Assembly: GCA_046327745.1 (NCBI GenBank)
Contig: JAXLXV010000007.1
Location: 124,001-188,000 of the forward strand
Source of the DNA: JABAQJ01 sp046327745
GTDB lineage: Bacteria > Gemmatimonadota > Gemmatimonadetes > Gemmatimonadales > Gemmatimonadaceae
DNA: 64,000 nt
Reading direction: 5' to 3'
The position numbers and the translations under genes were made by a program. The notes under the pieces were generated by a model. The model was not told the origin of the DNA. It did no database searches and saw nothing but the letters and a program-made list of their open reading frames with translations. Positions 42,471-50,376 of this stretch are shown here, piece after piece. How positions within the stretch are numbered: the first letter of the stretch is position 1; every line of letters starts with the position of its first letter.

Positions 42471-43169
42471 ATGCGCATTACCCTCAGCGAAACGGGACAA
42501 GCCCGCAAGCGGTCCCCCCTCGGAACGGCCGTCAGCGTTGTGCTCCACGCCGCCTTGTTCATCATGGTGGCCGCCGGCGCCGGCATATCCAAGGAGGGCA
42601 CACACGAGAAGCCTCGCCCCGACATCCTTGTGTACACGCCGACGCCACCCGACCCCCACCCTGTTCTGCATACCGCGGGGAGCTCGCACTCCCAGTGGAA
42701 TCCTGCAGGACCGCCGGTGACGACAAGCGAGGTCGACATCCCAGTAACTGATATTCCGACGATGGACGATCACATTGGCGTCGAGAGCCGGCCTGTGCCT
42801 CAGGGCGACTTCGGACGCACCAGTGTAGCAGGAGCCGAGAGCCCGACCAACGCGCGCAACAGCATTGCCGACGTCTTTGATGTAAACAGCGTGGAGATAC
42901 CCGTAAAGCCTTTCGGGAATCACGACACGCGGTATCCCGCCATTCTGGCCGCGGCCGGAATCGAAGGCCATGTGGTGGTCCGGTATGTCGTGGACACACT
43001 CGGCCACGTGGAGACCGGGTCCATTGCGACCGTTAGCTCAACGCACGCGCTGTTCGAACGCTCCGTGCGAGAAGCGCTTCCGCGGTTTCGGTTCTCCAGC
43101 GCGGAAGTGGGCGGACGAAAGGTTCGACAGCTGGTGGAGCAGTCGTTTGGATTTGAACTACGCCACTAA
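42471..43169 (+). CDS. TonB-family energy-transducing protein
   Basis: 232 residues. A short cytoplasmic N-terminus is followed by one membrane helix (TAVSVVLHAALFIMVAAGAG, about 19-38), a proline-rich periplasmic linker (TPTPPDPHPV and following residues to about 140), and a TonB C-terminal domain (YPAILAAAGIEGHVVVRYVVD, then VREALPRFRFSSAEVGGRKVRQLVEQSFGFEL). This is the layout of TonB, which transmits proton-motive force from ExbBD to outer-membrane receptors; no exbBD lies nearby. The end overlaps the convergent HerA-like gene by 4 bp. Confidence 0.85.
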   Translation: MRITLSETGQARKRSPLGTAVSVVLHAALFIMVAAGAGISKEGTHEKPRPDILVYTPTPPDPHPVLHTAGSSHSQWNPAGPPVTTSEVDIPVTDIPTMDDHIGVESRPVPQGDFGRTSVAGAESPTNARNSIADVFDVNSVEIPVKPFGNHDTRYPAILAAAGIEGHVVVRYVVDTLGHVETGSIATVSSTHALFERSVREALPRFRFSSAEVGGRKVRQLVEQSFGFELRH

Positions 43170-44716
43170 CGACGACGTCGCGTGGTGCTGGGCTTCCCAC
43201 GTAGCACACCCAATGCGTCGCGCACGAGCGTTCCGGTGATGGCCACAGCAGCGGTGCGAATGACGCTGCGCGTGATGCTTGAGCCAAGAATCTGCCCCAG
43301 GAGTCCGCCACCAGCGGGCTCCTGGGTTTTGCCGCGCGCGGGAGTGTCGGCCGACTTCGCATCGTCTGCCGGTGCATCCGCCACACGTGCGGCTAGCATC
43401 TCGCGGGCGCTCTCCCGATCAATCGCCTGCGCATACTTCCTGACCTGCGGGGTCTGGAGACGCTGGGTCATCTCCGCGTCGGTGAGCGGACCCATGCGAC
43501 TCTGCGGTGGAATCATGCGCGATACGAACGGAGGCGTGGGCGTGCCCTGTGGCGTGAGCACCGTGACAAGGGCTTCGCCGATGCCTAACGATGTGAGCGT
43601 CTGCTGCACATCGTAGAAGGTCGTCTTGGGGAAGGTGCGGGCGGCGGCCTTGAGGGCGGCCTCGTCATCCGGCGTGAATGCGCGCAGGGCGTGCTGCACA
43701 CGCTGTCCCAGCTGCGCCAACACGGTTTCCGGGATGTCCTTGGGACTTTGGGTGATGAAGAACACGCCAACGCCCTTGGAGCGAATGAGTCGCACCACTT
43801 GTTCGATCTGTTGAAGCAGGGCGTCGCTGGCGTTGTCGAACAGCAGGTGCGCCTCGTCGAAGAAGAACACCAGCTTGGGCTTGTCAACGTCGCCAACCTC
43901 TGGCAGTTCGTTGTAGAGGGAGGCGAGCATCCACAACATGAAGGTCGAGAACAGTGCGGGGCGCTGCTGGACGTCCATGAGTTCCAGCACACTCACCAAG
44001 CCACGGCCATCTCGCTCGGTCTGCAGCAAGTCGTCCAGATCAAACATCGGCTCGCCGAAGAACTTGTCGGCTCCTTGTTGCTCCAGCTCAACCATCTCAC
44101 GCAGCAACACCCCGACGGTGGCCTTGGACATGCCGCCATACTGCTTCAACTCGTCCGCGCCGTCCTCCGACAGGTACTGCAACACAGCTTTCAGGTCGCT
44201 CAGGTCCAGCAGGAGCAATTTCTGGTCGTCGCAGAACTTGAAGACCATCGACAACACCGAGGTCTGCGTTTCATTCAGGCCGAGGACCTTGGACAGCAGC
44301 AGGGGTCCGAAGGAAGACACCGTGGCCCGAAGCTGGGCGCCCTTCGCGCCCGTAAGGCTCAGGAACTCCACGGGGAAGCCCGCTCCGTGCCACTCGTAGC
44401 CGGTGTCCTTGGAGCGGGCGGCGATCTTGTCGTTCGATTCACCAGGAACACCAATGCCCGACACATCTCCCTTGATGTCGGCGAGAAAGACGGGAACTCC
44501 CTGCGCCGAGAGCTGCTCGGCGATCAGCTGCAAGGACTTGGTTTTTCCAGTTCCCGTGGCACCGGCAATGAGGCCGTGCCGATTCATCATGCCGACCGGA
44601 ATGCGAAGGATCGGCTCGGGATCACATTCCCCGTCATGCACGACGGCGCCTAACGTGATGGAGGCAGGCGAGGCACCAAAGGCTTTTTTGGCGGCGTCGA
44701 TGACGGCGGAATTCAT
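43166..44716 (-). CDS. HerA-like / DUF853 P-loop ATPase
   Basis: 516 residues. A bacterial HerA-type hexameric ATPase of the DUF853 family. Walker A is GATGTGKTK at 52-60; Walker B is LVFFFDEAHLLFD (about 270-282); an arginine-finger-like region lies at VRLIRSKGVGVFFITQSPKDIPE. The C-terminal 100 residues are less conserved, with a Gly/Leu stretch (GLLGQILGSSITRSVIRTAAVAI) and a basic end. In archaea HerA partners NurA in DNA end resection, while the role of bacterial DUF853 proteins is not well defined; no NurA-like nuclease is adjacent. The ATG at 44716 follows 83 bp after the upstream gene. Confidence 0.88.
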   Translation of the reverse strand: MNSAVIDAAKKAFGASPASITLGAVVHDGECDPEPILRIPVGMMNRHGLIAGATGTGKTKSLQLIAEQLSAQGVPVFLADIKGDVSGIGVPGESNDKIAARSKDTGYEWHGAGFPVEFLSLTGAKGAQLRATVSSFGPLLLSKVLGLNETQTSVLSMVFKFCDDQKLLLLDLSDLKAVLQYLSEDGADELKQYGGMSKATVGVLLREMVELEQQGADKFFGEPMFDLDDLLQTERDGRGLVSVLELMDVQQRPALFSTFMLWMLASLYNELPEVGDVDKPKLVFFFDEAHLLFDNASDALLQQIEQVVRLIRSKGVGVFFITQSPKDIPETVLAQLGQRVQHALRAFTPDDEAALKAAARTFPKTTFYDVQQTLTSLGIGEALVTVLTPQGTPTPPFVSRMIPPQSRMGPLTDAEMTQRLQTPQVRKYAQAIDRESAREMLAARVADAPADDAKSADTPARGKTQEPAGGGLLGQILGSSITRSVIRTAAVAITGTLVRDALGVLRGKPSTTRRRR

Positions 44717-44799
44717 GATCGTGGCGTGCGAGGGGCGCGAAACCAGCTGGACGCACCAATCCTAGTCAGACATACCTCGACGCGCCATGACGCACGGCC

Positions 44800-45300
44800 C
44801 TACTCGAAACTCGGTTCGTAGGCCTCCGCGTCCGCTGGCCGCAGTTGTGAGTGACGGTGCAACATCCGAACGCAGGAGTTCCAGCGCAGGATGGCTTCGT
44901 CGTTGCCCGCTGGCCGCAGCCGCTCTGCCTTCGCAAACCAGTCCATGGCCTGCGAAATCCAATCGAAGGCCATTTCTGCCGCGCGTGGGATGCGCCGATT
45001 CAACAGCGCCTTTCCCCATCGCTCGCAAATGATGCCATTGTAGTATGCATTCTTGTACGGCTCGTTCAGGTGCGTCACGGCTGCTCGTGCCCGTGCCACA
45101 CCATCACTGGCCCCGTCTGCGAACTGGTCCGTAATGGCCAGTGCATGAGTGACAATGGCGTCCACATTGCCCGGATCGATCGCGAGAATGTCCTCGCAGA
45201 TGCTCTCCGCGGCCGCGGAGTCATTCAGCAGGCGATAGCGATTCGCCTTCTGGAGCGCGGCTGGAACACCGGCCATGGTAATCGGCTTCAACTCGTGCAT
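44800..45300 (-). CDS. Conserved hypothetical protein, TPR-like
   Basis: 166 residues, soluble and helical. Helical pairs such as AALQKANRYRLLNDSAAAESICEDIL, DAIVTHALAITDQF and AEMAFDWISQAMDWFAKAERL suggest two or three TPR-like repeats, usually protein-interaction modules. I do not recognise a specific family. The ATG at 45300 is favoured by GAGGAGT (45308-45314 on the complement); an upstream in-frame start lacks it. It lies 41 bp after sdhB on the same strand and could be part of the succinate dehydrogenase transcript. Confidence 0.65.
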   Translation of the reverse strand: MHELKPITMAGVPAALQKANRYRLLNDSAAAESICEDILAIDPGNVDAIVTHALAITDQFADGASDGVARARAAVTHLNEPYKNAYYNGIICERWGKALLNRRIPRAAEMAFDWISQAMDWFAKAERLRPAGNDEAILRWNSCVRMLHRHSQLRPADAEAYEPSFE

Positions 45301-45341
45301 AACGATCACTCCTCGACGCCAAGGCGTCGGGTGCACGTGGG

Positions 45342-46097
45342 TCAGGCGCTGGCTTTCCGTCCACGAATAAGACGGACCAGCTTCACGACCGGATCAAAGA
45401 ACTCGTCAACCACCCGCTCCTTGAGAGGGATAATGGCATTGTCGGTAATCGCAATGCCTTCGGGACAGACGGCGGTGCAGCACTTCGTAATGTTGCAATA
45501 CCCAATCGCAAAATCTTCCTTCAACGGACGAAGCCGGTTGCCCTCGTCCAGCGGGTGCATCTCCAAGGCCGCGGCATAGGTCAGGAAGCGCGGCCCAATG
45601 AACTCGTCATGCTTGTGGTGATCCCGCAGTACGTGACAGACGTCCTGGCACAGGAAGCACTCGATGCACTTCCGAAATTCCTGCACGCGATCGGCATCTC
45701 GCTGCTGCATGCGCCACGTCCCGTCAGGTGCATCAGGCGTTCGCGGCGTGAAGCGCTGGATCCGTTTCTTCACCTCGTAGTTCCAGGAAACGTCCGTCAC
45801 CAAGTCGCGCACATGCGGAAACGCTCGCATGGGCTCCACCGTGATGGGTGCACTGATGTCCAGCTGGTTCATCCGCGTCATGCACATCAGCTTGGGCATG
45901 CCATTGATTTCCGCAGAGCACGAACCGCACTTGCCGGCTTTGCAGTTCCATCTGACGGCAAGATCGTTGGCTTGTTCGGCCTGGATCTGGTGGATGGCGT
46001 CCAGCACCACCATCCCCTCAGAGATTTCGGTCCGGTACTCGCCAAAGGCACCGTTGCCGCGGTCACCACGCCAGATGCGAAACGTTGCGAGAGCCAT
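45342..46097 (-). CDS. sdhB: Succinate dehydrogenase iron-sulfur subunit
   Basis: 251 residues. Electron-transfer subunit carrying electrons from the FAD subunit to quinone. The N-terminal ferredoxin domain has CKAGKCGSC (C52, C57, C60) plus C72 for the [2Fe-2S] cluster. The C-terminal helical domain has CIECFLCQDVC for [4Fe-4S] and CNITKCCTAVCPEG for the remaining [3Fe-4S] and [4Fe-4S] ligands. The length is typical. It lies 25 bp downstream of sdhA in the order C-A-B, and a TPR-like gene follows. Confidence 0.96.
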   Translation of the reverse strand: MALATFRIWRGDRGNGAFGEYRTEISEGMVVLDAIHQIQAEQANDLAVRWNCKAGKCGSCSAEINGMPKLMCMTRMNQLDISAPITVEPMRAFPHVRDLVTDVSWNYEVKKRIQRFTPRTPDAPDGTWRMQQRDADRVQEFRKCIECFLCQDVCHVLRDHHKHDEFIGPRFLTYAAALEMHPLDEGNRLRPLKEDFAIGYCNITKCCTAVCPEGIAITDNAIIPLKERVVDEFFDPVVKLVRLIRGRKASA

Positions 46098-46122
46098 GAA
46101 GGAATGCCGGCAGGGGAAGCGT

Positions 46123-47934
46123 CTACTTCTCTTCGTCGATCACCTGCTGCAGGTGCTGCGGCAGGGGAGGAATATTCACGCGGTCGATCACCATGGAGCC
46201 GTCACCGCCCTTTCGTGCAACGATATTGAAGCGCTGGGCGGCAGGATCTTTCTGGGGATAGTCATCGCGGAAGTGACCGCCGCGACTCTCCTTTCGTTCG
46301 ATGGCTGAGCGCGTGATGGCTTCGGAGACCGTGAGCAGATGGTCGAGGTCCAGCGCCGTATGCCAGCCGGGATTGTACTCTCGGTTACCGGCGACGCTCA
46401 CGTCCGCGGATCGAGCCCGTAGGTCAGCGATTCGCTCCAACGCGCGCTGCATCTCACCCTCCTGGCGCACGATGCCCACCAGGTCCTGCATCACGTCCTG
46501 CAGTTCGTGTTGAATCTGATACGCTGACACGCCGCCACTTCGCTCGAAGGGCAGCAGCGCCATTCGAGCCGCCGCGTCAACCTGCGCACTGTCGACGCGC
46601 GCCGCTCCCGACGACGTGGCAAACCCCGCCGCGTGTTCTCCAGCGCGCTTGCCGAACACCAGAAGGTCGGAGAGAGAGTTTCCGCCCAGTCGATTGGCGC
46701 CGTGCAGACCAGCGGCACACTCGCCGGCGGCAAAGAGACCAGGCACGGATGACATCTGCGTGTCCCCGTCCACGCGCACGCCACCCATGATGTAGTGCGT
46801 CGTGGGGCCCACTTCCATAGGCGTCGTGGTGATGTCGATATCGGCGAGCTGTTTGAACTGGTGGTACATGCTGGGGAGCTTCTTGCGGATGTGCTCCGCC
46901 GCATGCGGCAAGCGCGCCTTGATCCAGGCGATGTCGAGGAACACCCCGCCGTGCGGACTTCCACGTCCGTCACGCACCTCGCGCATGATGCATCGCGCGA
47001 CGTGATCGCGCGTGAGCAATTCGGGCGGACGGCGTGCGGACTTGTCGCCCTGCGTGTACCGCCATCCTTCTTCTTCATTGTCCGCCGTCTGCGCGCGATA
47101 GTTCTCGGGGATGTCGCTGAACATGAAGCGCTCGCCCTGCGCATTGCGCAGCACGCCACCTTCACCCCGAACACCTTCCGTTACCAGGATGCCGCGCACG
47201 CTGGGAGGCCAGACCATGCCCGTCGGGTGAAACTGCACGAATTCCATGTCCTGCAGATCCGCTCCCGCGCGATAGGCAAGGGACTGCCCATCGCCGGTGT
47301 ACTCCCAACTGTTACTCGTTATGCGGAACGCTCGGCCCACACCGCCCGTGGCCAAAACGACGGCGGACGCCTGAAAGACCTTGAAGCGCCCGCGCTCGCG
47401 ATCGTACCCAACGGCTCCCGCCACGCGCTCGCCGTCCTTGAGCAGCGTAAGAATCGTGTGCTCCATGTGCACATCGATCCCTTGATGAATCCCATGGTCC
47501 TGCAGCGTACGGATCATCTCCAGACCCGTGCGGTCGCCCACATGCGCCAAGCGCGGGTATTTGTGCCCGCCAAAATTGCGCTGCAGGATGCGACCATCCG
47601 GTGTCCGGTCAAAAAGCGCCCCCCAAGCCTCCAATTCGCGCACGCGATCGGGCGCTTCCTTGGCATGGAGCTCCGCGTGACGCCAATTGTTGACGTACTG
47701 GCCACCCCGCATGGTGTCGGCAAAGTGCACTCGCCAGCCATCACGGTCGTCGACATGGGCAAGGGCCGCCGCGACGCCGCCTTCGGCCATTACGGTGTGT
47801 GCCTTGCCCAGCAACGACTTCGACACCAGCCCCACACGCACGCCGGCGGCTGCGGCGGCGATGGCCGCTCGTAACCCCGCGCCTCCCGCGCCAATGACCA
47901 GCACATCGTGCACGACACGTTCAACGTCCGCCAT
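46123..47934 (-). CDS. sdhA: Succinate dehydrogenase flavoprotein subunit
   Basis: 603 residues from the ATG at 47934. Oxidises succinate to fumarate at the cytoplasmic face. The FAD site is VIGAGGAGLRAAIAAA (about 12-27), and AHTVMAEGGVAAAL holds the histidine used for covalent FAD attachment in homologues. Capping-domain and active-site motifs are EFVQFHPTGM, ILVTEGVRGEGG, RPPELLTRDHVAR and MGGVRVDGDTQMSSVPGLFAAGECA. The stop is followed by sdhB; the start shares one base with the stop of the membrane anchor gene (TGATG), showing coupling. Confidence 0.96.
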   Translation of the reverse strand: MADVERVVHDVLVIGAGGAGLRAAIAAAAAGVRVGLVSKSLLGKAHTVMAEGGVAAALAHVDDRDGWRVHFADTMRGGQYVNNWRHAELHAKEAPDRVRELEAWGALFDRTPDGRILQRNFGGHKYPRLAHVGDRTGLEMIRTLQDHGIHQGIDVHMEHTILTLLKDGERVAGAVGYDRERGRFKVFQASAVVLATGGVGRAFRITSNSWEYTGDGQSLAYRAGADLQDMEFVQFHPTGMVWPPSVRGILVTEGVRGEGGVLRNAQGERFMFSDIPENYRAQTADNEEEGWRYTQGDKSARRPPELLTRDHVARCIMREVRDGRGSPHGGVFLDIAWIKARLPHAAEHIRKKLPSMYHQFKQLADIDITTTPMEVGPTTHYIMGGVRVDGDTQMSSVPGLFAAGECAAGLHGANRLGGNSLSDLLVFGKRAGEHAAGFATSSGAARVDSAQVDAAARMALLPFERSGGVSAYQIQHELQDVMQDLVGIVRQEGEMQRALERIADLRARSADVSVAGNREYNPGWHTALDLDHLLTVSEAITRSAIERKESRGGHFRDDYPQKDPAAQRFNIVARKGGDGSMVIDRVNIPPLPQHLQQVIDEEK

Positions 47935-48740
47935 CAGAAGAGCCTCGCGTCCGTCCAGACGCCCATGGAGCACAGTCGGATGTAGATGTCAGAGAAGGCC
48001 ACCGTGAACAGACTGGCCCAGGCCCACCGACTATGGGCGCGATTCAGGCAGCTCGAACAGTCGTACGCCAGTTGGCGCACCGGTGCCGTGGAAATGGCAT
48101 CGCGCAAGCCACCAAGGACATGACGCGCCGAATGACAGCCAAACAGGTACCCGCCTAACATGACGACGTTTAGCAACAAGACCAACGAGCCGACGCCCAT
48201 GCCAAAGGTCGTACCGGTGCCGGTGGCATCGGCAAACCAAAAGGCGCGGTACGCGTCGTAGACCAGGATGAACCAGACGATGAGCGACGCGAGCAACCCG
48301 TACCGATGCAGGTTCTGGAGCACCAAGGGGAAGTAACGCTCTCCCAAGTACGTCTTCCGAGGCTCGCCCACGGCGCAGCCCGGCGGATCCGCCCAAAACG
48401 CCTTGTAGTACGATCCGCGATAGTAGTAGCACGTGAAGCGGAACAGCGCCGGAATGGGCAGGATCAACAGCGCCGGAGAAAAGGGTAGCCAACCGGGCCA
48501 ACCGGCCGGCTTGGGCCCGAACCAGGCATGCGGTGAGTCACCGAGCAGTTCCGGCGAGTAGAACGGCGACAGGTACGGACCAAAGGTGTAGTGTCCGTTC
48601 TGGAAGGCGGCCCAGGTCGCGTAAACCACAAAGGCCGTCAGGATGCCGACCACGGGAAGGTTAGGCAGCCACCAGGCGTCGCGCCGAAGCGTTTCGCCAA
48701 ATCGTCGTCGGTCGAGCACAGGAAGCGGGGCGTGAGCCAT
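47934..48740 (-). CDS. sdhC: Succinate dehydrogenase membrane anchor / cytochrome b-type subunit
   Basis: 268 residues with five to six hydrophobic segments, larger than the three-helix SdhC or SdhD of proteobacteria; a single subunit of this size is typical of the actinobacterial/Gemmatimonadota-like complexes. Candidate haem ligands include the His in LQNLHRYGLL and FGCHSARHVLGG. A CSSCLNRAHSRW motif near the C-terminus is unusual and could bind metal. The start at 48740 is supported by AGAGGA on the complement at 48745-48750. The divergent LanC-like gene lies 208 bp away. Assignment rests mainly on its coupling to sdhA. Confidence 0.82.
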   Translation of the reverse strand: MAHAPLPVLDRRRFGETLRRDAWWLPNLPVVGILTAFVVYATWAAFQNGHYTFGPYLSPFYSPELLGDSPHAWFGPKPAGWPGWLPFSPALLILPIPALFRFTCYYYRGSYYKAFWADPPGCAVGEPRKTYLGERYFPLVLQNLHRYGLLASLIVWFILVYDAYRAFWFADATGTGTTFGMGVGSLVLLLNVVMLGGYLFGCHSARHVLGGLRDAISTAPVRQLAYDCSSCLNRAHSRWAWASLFTVAFSDIYIRLCSMGVWTDARLF

Positions 48741-48948
48741 GCCGTCCTCTCGGGTGCGAACGTCCGTTGGTGTGCGTGCACGAGCCCGCGATTCGGAAAA
48801 GCCGTCTCGGGCGTCGGCGTTATTCAATCGCGAGGTACGAAGGGTGTCAAATGGCCCCCCTTCGGGACTTTCCGCTCGACTAGCTCGGCTTGGTGGTCCG
48901 GGCTACCTTCGCAAAGTCCAAGCAACCGGCCACCGCGCGGGAGGACTC
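48741..48948. promoter_or_regulatory. Divergent promoter region between sdhC and the LanC-like gene
   Basis: 208 bp that must contain both promoters. A locally AT-rich patch (ATTCAATCG near 48821) is the only candidate promoter element. GGGAGG at 48939-48944 is the ribosome site of the LanC-like gene. Confidence 0.4.
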
Positions 48949-50376
48949 ATGGCCGAATCACCTGAAACGCCCGAACGTCAGAACGCGGCGGCTCTGAGCC
49001 GCCGAGCGGCTCTCAAGAGCGGGTTGGCGTGGTCGGCTGTCATGCTGGCAGCGCCCAACGCGCGCGCCATTCTTGGCGCAGGCCCTTCCGGGTTGAACGC
49101 CGCGTCTGCTGGCCTGCGCCCGGAAGACGACACCTACCTCTCTGTTGCTCGGCGCGCAGGACAGTGGATCGCCACATCCGCGATTTCCGACGAGCAGGGG
49201 CTGCGATGGCCGGCGGACCCTCGCGACCCGAAGACGGTCTCGCTGGATCTATACAACGGCACTCCGGGGGTCGTGCCATACTGGTTGGAGCTCCATCACG
49301 CCACGCGTGAGCCGGAGGCCCTGCAGTTTGCGGCTGCCGGCGCCGACTACCTGATCAGCACCATTCCAGACGCTACGACGGCGGACGCAGGGCTCTACAC
49401 CGGTCTCGCTGGCATAGCGTGGGTGTTACAACTGACCTATCGAGCGACCGGCCGCGACAAATATCTGGCTGGTGCGCGAAAGGCCTTGGCCGTGATCCAC
49501 GCCTCGGCGAAGGTCGGGGAGCACGGTGTCGGCTGGGCGGACTCCACGGACATCATATCCGGGAGTGCTGGCACGGGGCTGTTCCTGCTATGGGCGAAGC
49601 AGCACATGGGTGACGAACGCTCGCTGGACGTTGCCACGGGAGTCGGGCGTGCGCTTGTTGCGGCTGGCGAGCCGGCCGGCGATGGACTGCGCTGGAAGGT
49701 GAACACCGCCATGGCGCGCAACTACCCGAACTTCTCCCACGGAACGGCGGGCGTCTCTTATTTCCTGGCTACACTGCACCAAGCCACCGGAGAGCCAGCC
49801 TTTCTGGAAGCGGCCCGGGCGGGCGCGCGTTACCTGCAATCGCTGGCCACCACCACGGCCAACGGTGGCCATATGGTCTTCCACAGCGAACCGGGCAACG
49901 AGGCCGTGTTCTACCTGAGCTGGTGCCACGGGCCGGCCGGCACGGCTCGACTCTATCACCGGCTGGGTCAGATCACCGGCCAGCCGGCGTATCAGGCCTA
50001 CGTCGACTCGCTGGCGGTCGCCACGGTCGACATGAAGGTGCCTGAGCGCTCTCCCGGTTTCTGGAACAACATCTCGCAGTGCTGCGGCAACTGTGGGGTG
50101 ACCGAGTTCTTCACCAGCATGCATCAGCGGCGAAGGGATCCGCGCCACTTGGCGTTCGCCGAAGTGGTGGCGCGAGACACCATCGCCCGAGGGACCGCGG
50201 AGGGCGATGGAATGAAATGGGCCCAGGCAGAAAATCGCGTGTCTCCCGACCAAGTGGTGGCCCAGACCGGGCTCATGCAAGGAGCAGCCGGTGTTGGCCT
50301 CGCGATGTTGCATCTGGACGGCGTACTGAAGGGCCGACCTCCTATTGCCCTGCTGCCTGACAATCCGTTTGCCTAA
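48949..50376 (+). CDS. Tat-exported LanC-like protein with a CCG zinc motif
   Basis: 475 residues. The N-terminus has a twin-arginine signal, LSRRAALKSGLAWSA (16-30), with a hydrophobic stretch and likely cleavage after NARA. The body is a LanC-type alpha/alpha toroid: seven Gly-rich inner-helix turns appear in order (GTPGVV, GLAGIA, GSAGTG, GTAGVS, GPAGTA, GNCGVT, GAAGVG). Zinc motifs: WCHG with C326, then QCCGNCG (C378, C379, C382), where LanC normally has CHGNAG. The H-to-C change resembles the three-cysteine 'CCG' class known from some LanM enzymes. No LanB, LanM or precursor peptide is nearby. AGGAGG-like GGGAGG precedes the ATG. The next gene starts inside its 3' end. Confidence 0.85.
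   Translation: MAESPETPERQNAAALSRRAALKSGLAWSAVMLAAPNARAILGAGPSGLNAASAGLRPEDDTYLSVARRAGQWIATSAISDEQGLRWPADPRDPKTVSLDLYNGTPGVVPYWLELHHATREPEALQFAAAGADYLISTIPDATTADAGLYTGLAGIAWVLQLTYRATGRDKYLAGARKALAVIHASAKVGEHGVGWADSTDIISGSAGTGLFLLWAKQHMGDERSLDVATGVGRALVAAGEPAGDGLRWKVNTAMARNYPNFSHGTAGVSYFLATLHQATGEPAFLEAARAGARYLQSLATTTANGGHMVFHSEPGNEAVFYLSWCHGPAGTARLYHRLGQITGQPAYQAYVDSLAVATVDMKVPERSPGFWNNISQCCGNCGVTEFFTSMHQRRRDPRHLAFAEVVARDTIARGTAEGDGMKWAQAENRVSPDQVVAQTGLMQGAAGVGLAMLHLDGVLKGRPPIALLPDNPFA

Noticed and set aside
42360..43007. The minus-strand frame of the regulatory-domain protein continues about 650 bp upstream of 42359.
   Set aside because: That part is antisense to the TonB-like gene and shows no family resemblance, and a signal peptide begins at 42359.
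46795..47874. Long open frame on the + strand opposite sdhA.
   Set aside because: It is a GC-driven antisense shadow with His/Arg-rich residues and no motif; sdhA is certain on the other strand.
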